A model generated the notes under the pieces. It was not told the DNA's origin, made no database searches, and was given only the letters and a program-made list of their open reading frames with translations. Source: JAIYDQ01 sp034408855 (GTDB lineage Bacteria > Planctomycetota > Planctomycetia > Pirellulales > Pirellulaceae). From it: a DNA stretch of 64,000 nucleotides. The DNA is taken from contig JAWXCK010000034.1 of assembly GCA_034408855.1 (NCBI GenBank), positions 1 through 64,000 on the forward strand. Reading direction: 5' to 3'. This document shows, one piece after another, positions 44,591 to 53,830 of this stretch (position 1 is its first letter; every line of letters begins with the position of its first letter). Made by a program: the position numbers and the translations under genes.

Positions 44591-47056
44591 ATGCCGAAAA
44601 AGAAAAAAAGCACACCGTCGGGCCAAAATGAGCCCGCCAAACGCAAGACGATTAAGCCAGACCCTTCGGGCAGGACAGAAGGACGCCAAGACGAGATCGA
44701 GATTGCCAAAATTCGCGAGATGTTCCCTCAAGAGTTTGAATGCATTAGCAATGATCAGTTAGCGGCGATGTGGAAAAAGATTCAGACAGAGGAGGGCGAC
44801 AGGATACTCTCCGATGTTGATGACATACTCGACGGCGAAAGTGGCTCGTTCGACGACGAAGACGACCTTTTCGACAACGACGACGATTGGACAGAGGAGT
44901 TAGAGGACCTAACGCGTGAAGCAGCCCCTGCTGGTTTTTTTGAGGCTCTCGATGCCCTCGATGAAATAGCCATAGCCGACATCGATGACCCAAAGGAATG
45001 CAGTCTATTGGTCGATTCGATTATAAAAGCCTGTCCCCAGTGTGGCGATGCTTGGTTGACTTTAGCGATCTTTGAGCCTTCGGTCGAGCGAGCTAAAGAG
45101 CATCTATTTCGAGCCCTCGAGGAATCGAGATGGATGCTCGGAGCCGCGAGCAAAGAGCCAATGCTTGAAGAATCGATGTTCCGTTCTTTCATCGTGACTG
45201 GGCTAGATGTTTGCGCCGAGTTATGGAAACGTGGACTGAGAGCCGATGCGCTGGAAGTCCATTCCGAGTTACTGAACGTTTCACCGGAAGATATCGGCGG
45301 ACAGCGACTCTTGTATGCATACCGACTTTTGGAGCATGGTTGGTCCGACGAACTGGACGAACAATTGGCGGCTCTCGCCATAGATACGCAATCGCAAGCC
45401 GGCCTGCGACTTCTCGAAGCGTTGCATTTGTATTCCAAGGATAAAGATGGCCCGACCGCTCGCCAGGCACTTTTGGATTCGCACGAATCGAATCCGCTGA
45501 TCGCTCAATTTGTTCTAGGCGATCGCGATTGGGAAGATCTTTCCAACGAAGACGAGTCGAATCCAGAGGAAGATGAAGCACATTGGGTCGCCTATACAGC
45601 CATTGCGGCCGTGCGATCGATCGAAGGATTTAGTCGATGGATGCGAGATACGCTCAACTACACGCCGATGAACCCTGTTTCATCAGAACCGCCACACCGT
45701 CAGCGACTCGAAGAAATCCAAGATCTTGAACAAAATAGCGACGATTGGATACTTGGTTCAAGGACGCTGGATGGCGACAGCTACTACACTGCGATTTACG
45801 TTCCCGAAACCGAGCAATTAGTCGGGATCCTTTGCGATGATACGAAGCCTAGTACGAAGCGACTTTGGGAGATCTTTACCGATGCGATTCTCAATCCCGA
45901 TTTCGGAGAGCCGATACGCCCTAGTCGACTCTTTGTCGATCGTCCAAGTTTGGCGACGACTTGGAAAAAGCGCTGTCAGCGGATGGGAATCGAGTGTCTA
46001 TTCGATTCCGATTTTTCGGTTCCCGATGATTTATTTGCTGGTCTTCATGAGACTATCCAACGCGTTGAAAATCAAGTCTCGTTGTCCGACGCGACGATTG
46101 CAGCCGTCCGTGATTTGCCGATGAGCGACGAGATTTGGCACGTCGGGGTATTTCATCCGCCCATTTGGATTACCGATTCGGCGACGCCTCGAAAGTCAAG
46201 CGTCGCATTGGTGATCGACGAAGAGACGGAGTTGATCCGGATTCACGATCTGACCGACGGAAAGCCATCTACTGACTTCTTGGCTCAGACGGTACTCAAA
46301 GGAATGCTCTATCCCTTCGCACCTGGGCAAGAACCGTGTCGGCCTGCCGAAATTAAAGTCCATCCGGCGAGCAATCCCGACGCCCTCGAAAAACTTGCCG
46401 AGAGTCTAGATATCGAAGTATCAATGGCGGACGCGACATTGCTACTCGATGACGCGATCGAACATTTGATCCAGCACTGCAGCGATGCCTCGATGCGAAT
46501 AAGCCTTCGCGAAAGTGCCCAAGCCGATGATCGCGAACTGACTCGGTTGTATCAAAACATTGCCCGCTTCTATCGCGCCGCATTGTGGCGAAGCATTTCG
46601 TGCGATCAGATTGTTCAGATTAGCTCTGAAGAGGAAGATCTCGGGACGTTCTATGCAGTGATCATTGGCCAAATGGGACAACATCGAGGCCTTGTGATCT
46701 GCGAAGATCGCAAACCGATCGACGATATCGTGACCGGCCGTGCGACGACGAACGACGACGAAGTGACGGTTCTCAATTTTAGTGAAGCTCACGAAATTGC
46801 CCCGATCGACTTGTGGTTGATCGAACAAATGGATTTGGAGATTGCGGGCGAGGATGCCTATCCGTTGCTCCAGCGTTCACTTTCGAAACAACGTTTTCGT
46901 CGTCCGACGCGAAGCGAATTGTTAACCGTTGACGTCGTGATGCGATGCTTGCCGGCCTTCGCTGAACAACCGATGCTGGACGAAGTGGTATCGCAGACCG
47001 TTTCAACATTCTTGGGACCGATTTCCGTTTCGCTCAAATGGACCGTTCCTTCATGA
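44591..47056 (+). CDS. Large acidic protein, possibly DUF6930/DUF7309-like
   Basis: An 821-residue soluble protein. The N-terminus is Lys-rich (MPKKKKSTPSGQ), and residues 75-105 are a run of Asp/Glu (SFDDEDDLFDNDDDWTEELE). Residues about 115-320 look like helical TPR-type repeats (LWKRGLRADALEVHSELLNV). The rest contains two similar alpha/beta parts, the second near RLFVDRPSLATTWKKRCQRM and DALEKLAESLDIEVSMADAT, which remind me of the DUF6930/DUF7309 group; this is a weak call. Its stop overlaps the start of the ABC ATPase gene (ATGA), so it is in one operon with an ABC exporter. Confidence 0.6.
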   Translation: MPKKKKSTPSGQNEPAKRKTIKPDPSGRTEGRQDEIEIAKIREMFPQEFECISNDQLAAMWKKIQTEEGDRILSDVDDILDGESGSFDDEDDLFDNDDDWTEELEDLTREAAPAGFFEALDALDEIAIADIDDPKECSLLVDSIIKACPQCGDAWLTLAIFEPSVERAKEHLFRALEESRWMLGAASKEPMLEESMFRSFIVTGLDVCAELWKRGLRADALEVHSELLNVSPEDIGGQRLLYAYRLLEHGWSDELDEQLAALAIDTQSQAGLRLLEALHLYSKDKDGPTARQALLDSHESNPLIAQFVLGDRDWEDLSNEDESNPEEDEAHWVAYTAIAAVRSIEGFSRWMRDTLNYTPMNPVSSEPPHRQRLEEIQDLEQNSDDWILGSRTLDGDSYYTAIYVPETEQLVGILCDDTKPSTKRLWEIFTDAILNPDFGEPIRPSRLFVDRPSLATTWKKRCQRMGIECLFDSDFSVPDDLFAGLHETIQRVENQVSLSDATIAAVRDLPMSDEIWHVGVFHPPIWITDSATPRKSSVALVIDEETELIRIHDLTDGKPSTDFLAQTVLKGMLYPFAPGQEPCRPAEIKVHPASNPDALEKLAESLDIEVSMADATLLLDDAIEHLIQHCSDASMRISLRESAQADDRELTRLYQNIARFYRAALWRSISCDQIVQISSEEEDLGTFYAVIIGQMGQHRGLVICEDRKPIDDIVTGRATTNDDEVTVLNFSEAHEIAPIDLWLIEQMDLEIAGEDAYPLLQRSLSKQRFRRPTRSELLTVDVVMRCLPAFAEQPMLDEVVSQTVSTFLGPISVSLKWTVPS

Positions 47057-48135
47057 GTGCTGCCCTGGCCGCTGATTCCAGCCAATCCGACTTTGTCATC
47101 CAGACCAAGAACCTATCTAAGTCGTACCGTCATGGATGGTTCGGACGAGAAAAATTCCATGCACTGCGTGACGTCGATTTGAATGTCCGGCGCGGCGAAG
47201 TTTTTGGCTTGCTCGGTCCCAATGGTGCCGGCAAAACGACCTTGATCAAACTCTTACTGGGGATTGTGCATCCCAGCAGCGGCCAAGCACAAGTGCTGGG
47301 CGAAAACGCCGGTAGCCAACATGCTCGACGTCGCATCGGCTACCTGCCAGAGAACCTTGTCTTCCCACGTCATCACACTGGTGAAGGTGCTTTGCAATTC
47401 TATGGTCGATTGAGCGGGCTGAGTGAAAACGCTATCCGCAAGCAGATGAAACCACTGCTCGAAGTGGTAGGTTTGTTGGGCAGAGAACGCGAACCGGTTC
47501 GAAAATACTCCAAGGGAATGCGGCAGCGACTGGGGTTGGCTCAAGCCATGCTTCACGATCCCGAGATTCTCATTTTAGATGAACCGACCGACGGATTGGA
47601 TCCCTTGGGGCGCTCGCAGATTCGGAAGCTTATCGAACGATTGAAACAGAGCGGCAAATCGGTCTTTCTCAACAGCCATATCCTTCAAGAAGTCGAATTG
47701 GTTTGCGATCGCGTCGCGATCATGGCGCATGGAAAAATTCGGGCAGTTGGGAATATCGAAAGCTTGATCGACCAACACACCCATGCCCGAAGCGTCGATG
47801 TCTGGCTCGAAGTTGCAGGCGATGAAAACACCTGCCGCCAACTGTTTGTCGGAACCGACGTACAGACGCTCGAATCGCTTGGCAAACTTGGTGCATCGAT
47901 CGAGAGTTTGGATGCCCTGCATATCGCAGACGAAGCTGCCCTTCAACGGACACGCTTTCGAGTTCAATTGAAAATCGACGAACTCTCGCAAAGCGATGCT
48001 TGGGTCGATCGTATTCGATCTGCCGGCCTCAGTCTGATCAGTCTTCAGCCGCAACGACTCCGCTTAGAAGATATTTTTGTGCGTTTGGTGGCTAGTCTCG
48101 AAGCCGATAGCCAAGTTGCAACGCGCTCTAAATAA
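47053..48135 (+). CDS. ABC exporter ATP-binding protein
   Basis: A 360-residue ABC-2 exporter ATPase. Walker A is GPNGAGKTT near residue 60, the signature is YSKGMRQRLGLAQAM, and Walker B is ILILDEPTDGLD. An extra C-terminal domain of ~110 residues follows, as in the NatA/CcmA branch. I place the start at the ATG at 47053, which overlaps the previous stop as ATGA; an in-frame ATG at 47038 would add five residues. The permease gene begins 28 bases downstream. Confidence 0.9.
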   Translation: MSAALAADSSQSDFVIQTKNLSKSYRHGWFGREKFHALRDVDLNVRRGEVFGLLGPNGAGKTTLIKLLLGIVHPSSGQAQVLGENAGSQHARRRIGYLPENLVFPRHHTGEGALQFYGRLSGLSENAIRKQMKPLLEVVGLLGREREPVRKYSKGMRQRLGLAQAMLHDPEILILDEPTDGLDPLGRSQIRKLIERLKQSGKSVFLNSHILQEVELVCDRVAIMAHGKIRAVGNIESLIDQHTHARSVDVWLEVAGDENTCRQLFVGTDVQTLESLGKLGASIESLDALHIADEAALQRTRFRVQLKIDELSQSDAWVDRIRSAGLSLISLQPQRLRLEDIFVRLVASLEADSQVATRSK

Positions 48136-48163
48136 CGCTTGGAAGGAAACTAGTTAAGACTCC

Positions 48164-50494
48164 ATGAAACCTTATCTCGCGGTTATCTATGATTCCTTTG
48201 TCGATGCAGCTCGCTCGCGGGTCCTGTGGGTATTGTTGGCGTGCTGGACGATCGTATTAGCAGCGATTGCACCCTTTAGCATTATCCAAGGGACGACGAT
48301 GGATTTTCAGCCCGATCAGATTTTGGATCGAGGGCAATTGGTAGAAGCCCTGACCGCAGCTTCGAAAGGTCGCGGATCGCCAGACCAACGAGCCGTGTGG
48401 GATGCGCTCGAACCGAGTTTTCAGCAGACAATTGTCGATCGTCAAAAAAATCGACGCGGTGGCCGTTTCCCGATGGGGCAGTTGGTCAACGGATTAACCA
48501 CCGCGCTAGACCATACCGAACTCTACTCGGCGGACATATGGCCAACAGCAGGAAAACGAAGCGAGCTTCGCGAGCTATTGGAACAGCCTGGAAACAAACT
48601 GAGCACGACGGAATTGCATACCCGGAACCGCTATCTCATCGAGTTAGCCTTTCCGGGCCTGATCCGTTCCGGTCAAGGCAATGCGATCTGGATCGGATAT
48701 GCAGGGATCAAAGTCAGCGATTCATTGCCGTTCCCGCAGAAACAGATACGCCCATTTTTCGAAGGCATCGTTCTGATGGTGATTCTTAAGATCGGACTGG
48801 GAATCATCGGCATCTTCATTGGGATTATTGTAACAAGCTCGATGATCCCCGAACTGTTTCAAGTCGGCTCGCTGCATCTGTTGCTCAGTAAACCTATTTC
48901 AAGAACATGGCTGCTGGTCGCAAAATTTATCGGCGGCACGGCCTTCGTCACGTTGAATGTAACCTATTTGTTGGTAGGTTTTTTTCTATTGGTCGGCTTT
49001 CGATTGGGTTTTTGGAACACAGGAATCCTGTGGTGTATTCCGATCTTCGTTTTCGTCTTCATGATCTACTACAGCGTCTCGACGCTCGCCGGTTTGGTTT
49101 GGCGAAATGCGATTATCTCGATCGTCATTACCATTTTATTCTGGGCATTCTGCACGACGATCGGGATCACGCATGGAGTCATGCAAGGCATCGTAACCGT
49201 GCTTCCAGAAGTCGTGCGTCTAGAACGAGTCGGCGAAACGATGTTCGCTGTTACCAACCGCGGCGAGCTGAAAATCTGGGACCAGGGTAGCGCTAAATGG
49301 CAGACTGCGTTTGGCGAAACGTTCGGCGAAGAGTCGATTATCGGGCCGTTTTGGATCGACTCGGAAAAATCGCTCTACTATGGTCGCCCGGCACGCATAC
49401 CGTTCGGTGGAATGCAAAGCGAAGGGATTCGACTGCAAATGGCCTCGCTCCCGGAACTTGTCGACAAAAACGCTGCATCGCCGGACGCTCTGCCACTATG
49501 GAGCGATAAGCGTATCGACTCGGGACCCGAGTTTCCGCCGCGAACTCGACGTGCGATCGCTTGGAAGGATACCGTCGTCGCCTTGACCGAACGAGGTTTG
49601 TACCGTTTGGATATCGAGGTTGCCAAAGCGACGGACGCCAAAAAACTGTTCTCGATCCTCGATCTCCCACTTCTTGGTGGAAAACCGAGCGATGCGTATA
49701 TCAAGATGACGCCGGAAAATTGGCAGCCCGAATCGCCGATGGACTTTTGCTACATCGAAGACGAAGAATGCTTTGTTGTCTATTCACGCGGCACGCTAGT
49801 TCGATTAAATAAAATCGACGACAACGAATTCGAAATCGGAGCCACGCTCAATCTCGACTTGCCGGACGGTTCGTTGGCCTTAGTCGCCTACAACGGAACG
49901 ACCTGCATCATCGCAACCAACAAGAGCGGCGTCTTTCGCGTCGATTGCAAGACTTGGGATCGAGCCATCAAGCTCGAATCGGTTCAAGAATTTGTTCCTC
50001 GCAGTATTACGCACTCGACGATCGATGGTTCCTTCGCCCTATTGGGACGCGACGGCGAATTGTGGCAAATTGGCAACGACGGCATGTCCGCCGAGCAATT
50101 GAAGCTCCCCATTTCCGGAAAATGCTCGGCGATCAAGATAGACGATGCCGGATACTGGTGGCTGGCTCATGAAGTGAATCGAGTCGTTTGTTGGGATGCG
50201 CAAAAAAATCAAGTCATCCAAACGTTGGTTCCGAATTGGAGTCTGGTCGAACGCATTTACTACTGGGGCGTATACCCTCTTTACTGGGCGAACCCTAAGC
50301 CGGCGGGAGTCGATACCGCCATCCAGAGATTGTTGACTCAAGACGATCCATTGTCGCTAGGCCGCGAGACGACCGAATTGCAGATCGTCCGAGGCCCTCG
50401 CGAAGATCTATGGCAGCCGATCTGGAGCAACGCAATTTTTATACTCGTTATGCTCGGTTGCAGTTGCGTTTATCTCTATCGGCAAGATCTCTAG
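48164..50494 (+). CDS. ABC-2 permease with a large inserted propeller-like domain
   Basis: A 776-residue protein. Helix 1 (20-42) and four to five helices between 200 and 340 form an ABC-2 permease core. Residues about 350-735 are hydrophilic and made of repeated short-strand units (MFAVTNRGELKIWDQ, VVALTERGLYRLDI, CFVVYSRGTLVRLN, CIIATNKSGVFRVD, FALLGRDGELWQIG, YWWLAHEVNRVVCWD), the pattern of a six- or seven-bladed beta-propeller. One more helix (752-772) ends the chain. It is the partner of the ATPase just upstream. The substrate is unknown. The TAG stop overlaps the convergent small gene's stop in the four bases CTAG. Confidence 0.8.
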   Translation: MKPYLAVIYDSFVDAARSRVLWVLLACWTIVLAAIAPFSIIQGTTMDFQPDQILDRGQLVEALTAASKGRGSPDQRAVWDALEPSFQQTIVDRQKNRRGGRFPMGQLVNGLTTALDHTELYSADIWPTAGKRSELRELLEQPGNKLSTTELHTRNRYLIELAFPGLIRSGQGNAIWIGYAGIKVSDSLPFPQKQIRPFFEGIVLMVILKIGLGIIGIFIGIIVTSSMIPELFQVGSLHLLLSKPISRTWLLVAKFIGGTAFVTLNVTYLLVGFFLLVGFRLGFWNTGILWCIPIFVFVFMIYYSVSTLAGLVWRNAIISIVITILFWAFCTTIGITHGVMQGIVTVLPEVVRLERVGETMFAVTNRGELKIWDQGSAKWQTAFGETFGEESIIGPFWIDSEKSLYYGRPARIPFGGMQSEGIRLQMASLPELVDKNAASPDALPLWSDKRIDSGPEFPPRTRRAIAWKDTVVALTERGLYRLDIEVAKATDAKKLFSILDLPLLGGKPSDAYIKMTPENWQPESPMDFCYIEDEECFVVYSRGTLVRLNKIDDNEFEIGATLNLDLPDGSLALVAYNGTTCIIATNKSGVFRVDCKTWDRAIKLESVQEFVPRSITHSTIDGSFALLGRDGELWQIGNDGMSAEQLKLPISGKCSAIKIDDAGYWWLAHEVNRVVCWDAQKNQVIQTLVPNWSLVERIYYWGVYPLYWANPKPAGVDTAIQRLLTQDDPLSLGRETTELQIVRGPREDLWQPIWSNAIFILVMLGCSCVYLYRQDL

Positions 50495-50697
50495 GTTTTG
50501 GGGTCTTCGTAAAGGATCATCAGCAAAACATCCGATGCGCTGAAGGTTCCTACGTGGCTACTGCCAGTGGACTGAGGAGCAATGTTGCCGGTCATCGAAA
50601 TGATTTTTGCACCGCTTTCAGCGATCCATTGGTTGACTTCTTCCTCGAGGTTCCTTAGTTCACTTTCGATACTGGAAAATATTCGGACCTTTTGCAT
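50491..50697 (-). CDS. Small conserved-looking protein of unknown function
   Basis: A 68-residue soluble protein, MQKVRIFSSIESELRNLEEE onward, with a central helix (LEEEVNQWI) and a C-terminal strand (SDVLLMILYED). The pattern is a compact alpha/beta fold, probably a real gene since the frame ends exactly at the convergent stop overlap and the preceding sequence (50698-50751) fits a short gap to the Nif3 gene on the same strand. It may be co-transcribed with that gene. Confidence 0.6.
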   Translation of the reverse strand: MQKVRIFSSIESELRNLEEEVNQWIAESGAKIISMTGNIAPQSTGSSHVGTFSASDVLLMILYEDPKT

Positions 50698-50751
50698 GGT
50701 TGTACCTTTCGAGTTAGTTTCCGTTTGCAGTTGATTAGTGTTGCTTTCACT

Positions 50752-51582
50752 TTATTCGATCGGGATCACGGGATCTCGTTCGTTGTTCGACGACCAGACT
50801 TCGAGCGTTGGGAATTCTGTTTTGAGAACACTCGCCAGAGTATCCATCGCAAATCGTTCACTATCGAAATGTCCGATCATCAACATACCCAGTCCCATCG
50901 ACTGCGCTTCTAAACATTGATGGTAGGTTGCTTCGCCCGTCACGAGCAGGTCTGCACCGGCATGTCGCGCTGTTTCAACAAAACTACCACCGCTCCCGCA
51001 TACAATCGCCAAGCGTTGCATTCGACTTTCAGATGGTAAGTTTGCGGTCACCTTGAGGTTTGGAATTCTCGATCGGATTTGATTCACAATAGTGCGGATC
51101 GATTTGGCTGGTTCGAGAGTTCCTATTCGTCCGACTCCTAGCGGTTCTCCGTTTGAGTCAACAACATCCCATTCGCGAACGGGATGAACGTCGGTGAGCT
51201 CCAGAATAGATGCCAACTGCGCGTTGATCCCCTGGGCAGCATTGTCCCAGGCGGTATGCGGCGAATAGATTGCAATTCCAGCTCGAATGAGACTCCAAAG
51301 CGACCGACCTATCGAAGTCGACGTAACGATGCGTCGAATCGGTTTGAATGGCATCGGGTGGTGCGCGACGACCAACTGCGCTTGACGATCGATGGCTTCT
51401 TGAGCTGTGTCTGGGCTAATCGTCAAGCAAGTCATGATACGATCGATTTGCATCTCGCGGTCGCCTGCCAAGAGCCCGACGTTATCCCAATTTTCTGCCA
51501 TCGCCAAAGGTGCGATCAATTCCAGTTTGGCGATTACTTTGGCGAGCGGAATCGGTTCAAGGTGTTTAGAAGTCGGTAACAT
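50752..51582 (-). CDS. Nif3-like dinuclear metal-centre protein
   Basis: A 276-residue member of the Nif3/YbgI (DUF34) family, hexameric proteins with a two-metal centre and unsettled function (often labelled GTP cyclohydrolase type 2). The metal ligands are in AHHPMPFK near residue 73, SPHTAWDNA near 107 and GHFDSERFAMD near 240. ENWDNVGLLAGD near residue 30 is also diagnostic. It is the second gene upstream of the small protein at 50491, on the same strand. Confidence 0.92.
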   Translation of the reverse strand: MLPTSKHLEPIPLAKVIAKLELIAPLAMAENWDNVGLLAGDREMQIDRIMTCLTISPDTAQEAIDRQAQLVVAHHPMPFKPIRRIVTSTSIGRSLWSLIRAGIAIYSPHTAWDNAAQGINAQLASILELTDVHPVREWDVVDSNGEPLGVGRIGTLEPAKSIRTIVNQIRSRIPNLKVTANLPSESRMQRLAIVCGSGGSFVETARHAGADLLVTGEATYHQCLEAQSMGLGMLMIGHFDSERFAMDTLASVLKTEFPTLEVWSSNNERDPVIPIE

Positions 51583-51603
51583 AAGAGTAGCAACAAACTG
51601 TAC

Positions 51604-51656
51604 ACGAGGCGGAGCCTCCGAAGCAGTGTGTCCCCAGGTAGGAGCTTGAGAACGAG
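51604..51656. repeat. Degenerate GAGGCGGAGCCTC-type palindromic repeat
   Basis: GAGGCGGAGCCTC (a 5-bp stem with a GGA loop) is followed by an imperfect second stem (CCCAGGTAGGAGCTTGAGAA). Repeats of this form recur in planctomycete genomes. It lies 22 bases upstream of the Nif3-like gene's start. A small core of the same type, AGGCGGAGCCT, occurs near 2320-2330. Confidence 0.55.
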
Positions 51657-51859
51657 CTTTTGCGTGGTGGCGTTCAGCGAGATATGACTATTCTTATCCG
51701 CTTTTAAGGTGTGGCTAATGCATTTAACCGCTATAATCGGGAAATGTCGAGAGCGTCAACCAAAAGCTTGGGTAGGTAAGAATTGAGCTTTTTCGGTTAT
51801 TCGCTTATGATAAAGGTCTTTCACTTAGGTATTTTCTAATCGCGGGAGCTTCGACTGAC

Positions 51860-53767
51860 ATGAGTTCGACCAGAGATCGATCCGAAAAAACGATGGAGAA
51901 ACGTAGCCGGAAGCGCGGCAGTTGGTTCGAGACTTTGCTCCACATCGATCCGGTGAATATCGTCTCGGATATGTGGGACGCTTTTGATATGTGGCGAGTC
52001 ACACGCCGCTGGCGCCCCATTCTATTCATGATCCCCGGCATCCTTTTATTGTTTGTTTGCTTGGGAACGCTTACCTATGGAATGTACGTAAGCAAGCCTA
52101 AGGACTTAAAGGAAAAATATTCTAAAAAAGCTTCCGCTGTCGACCCGCTCAAGGAGGATTCACTCTCTTCCGACGATCTCAAAGCAGCCAAAAAAATCGC
52201 CGATGGTGCCGGCAGTTTGAGTACCGACGAATTGGAATCCGAGGTCGATGCCGTTTCGGAAGCCGAGAAAAAGGTTGAGGAAGCATTGGATGCTAAGAAC
52301 TTGGATTATGCCGATCTTCTTTTTCGACGCCTCTTACAGATCGACCCGAACGAAAAACGGGCGCGATACTTTGTCGCTTACCAACTAGGCCTTCGTGGTC
52401 AAATCGACCAAGCGCGTTCAATGATGCAGTCGCTTGCACCGAGCGACTCGGCTTCTTACCCTCGTGCGCACGCTTGGGTCGCCATGGATCTATTACAGCA
52501 ATTTTACAAAGGACAAAAAGTTGACCCGCGAGAACTGTCACATCATCTATTGATCGCCGCTGAATCGCCGTACACCGACCCGGTTGTTTTATCGGCCTAT
52601 GCCAGCATGCTTGAAAAGGAAGGGAACAATAGCCAGGCGATCAATATGATGCAGCGGGCTGCTTCTCGCAACAATGCGTATTTTTTGCCGCTAGCAGCCA
52701 TGATGGCTCGACACAATCAACCTGTTCAAGCAAAAGAGGCGGCTGATCGCGCGATTAGTTTCCACAGCGAATCGTTCGGCAAGAAGGACGAAACCGACTA
52801 TAGTCGTATTGCCGTAGCCGAGATCCACGTTCAATCAAAGAAATTTGATGAAGCGATCAAAGTCCTTCGGGAAGGCTTGAGTTTACGTGAGAATCGACCG
52901 CAACTTCGCAGGGCACTATCAAATGTCTACCGACTCATGTACCGCAGCCAGTTGACGAAAACGGAGGCTGGAATCAAAGCAAATTTGGGATTGCTCAACA
53001 TGGCCATCATGACCGATCCTACCAACCCTGGGGTCGGCGAGGAAATAGCCTGGCTACAAACGTTGGGGGTTACAGCCGACGATAATATGATTCAAGCGCT
53101 TCGCGAACAGTTGGCGACCGGCGGTGCGTCGGCAGTATCGCATCTCTTACTGGGCAATGCGTACATGAACAAAGTTTCCGTCGAAAAGGATGCGAATGAA
53201 GAAGAGAATGACAAATACATGACCAAAGCCATGTCTCACTGGCAATTAGCCATGGGACAAGACCCGAATCTCGTGCTGGCCATGAATAATCTGGCGGTCG
53301 GATTCTCGATGCTGAAGCCTCCCAAGATTAAAGAAGCGATTAGCATTATCGACCGGGCTATCGAATTGAGTGACGGAGATGCCGAGTTTTTCGATAGCAA
53401 GGGCGAAATCCTCGACCGAGCGGGCCGGCCTGACGAAGCCATCATCGAGTACGAAAAGGCTCTGCGGTCGGATCCGATGCGCGTTGCAACACGAGACAAA
53501 CTCGTTCGGAGTTATCAAGCGGCTGGCATGATGGACGAGGCCGACGCTCACGAGAAAAAAGCCGCATCGATCCGCGCTCAACTCAAGATTTCTGGGTTAA
53601 ATGAAAAAGGGCGGCCAGTCCCAAAGACGCCACCTCCGCCAATGGCAGCTCCGCCTGCGTTGGAGAAAAAAGATGATGTTGTCCAGCGATTGGATGACGA
53701 TTTTTTCAGCGGGTTGCCTTCCAACAAGAAGGAAGCGCCCAAGAATGAACCGGGAGAAAAGAAATAG
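51860..53767 (+). CDS. Membrane-anchored TPR protein
   Basis: A 635-residue protein with one membrane segment near residues 55-77 (IPGILLLFVCLGTLTYGMYV), so residues 1-50 are cytoplasmic and the rest periplasmic, or the reverse. From about 140 to 560 it consists of TPR-type helical repeats (ALDAKNLDYADLLFRRLLQI, KEAISIIDRAIELSDGDAEF and RPDEAIIEYEKALRSDPMRV). A Pro-rich linker (PKTPPPPMAAPPALE) precedes the acidic C-terminus. TPR arrays hold protein complexes together; the partner is unknown. It is followed by the YheT-like gene on the same strand 63 bases downstream. Confidence 0.75.
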   Translation: MSSTRDRSEKTMEKRSRKRGSWFETLLHIDPVNIVSDMWDAFDMWRVTRRWRPILFMIPGILLLFVCLGTLTYGMYVSKPKDLKEKYSKKASAVDPLKEDSLSSDDLKAAKKIADGAGSLSTDELESEVDAVSEAEKKVEEALDAKNLDYADLLFRRLLQIDPNEKRARYFVAYQLGLRGQIDQARSMMQSLAPSDSASYPRAHAWVAMDLLQQFYKGQKVDPRELSHHLLIAAESPYTDPVVLSAYASMLEKEGNNSQAINMMQRAASRNNAYFLPLAAMMARHNQPVQAKEAADRAISFHSESFGKKDETDYSRIAVAEIHVQSKKFDEAIKVLREGLSLRENRPQLRRALSNVYRLMYRSQLTKTEAGIKANLGLLNMAIMTDPTNPGVGEEIAWLQTLGVTADDNMIQALREQLATGGASAVSHLLLGNAYMNKVSVEKDANEEENDKYMTKAMSHWQLAMGQDPNLVLAMNNLAVGFSMLKPPKIKEAISIIDRAIELSDGDAEFFDSKGEILDRAGRPDEAIIEYEKALRSDPMRVATRDKLVRSYQAAGMMDEADAHEKKAASIRAQLKISGLNEKGRPVPKTPPPPMAAPPALEKKDDVVQRLDDDFFSGLPSNKKEAPKNEPGEKK

Positions 53768-53830
53768 GCACAAAGTCCTTGGGCACGGCGTTCGAGGATA
53801 GGTTATTCAGTTCGAGTTATAGGGCGAATA

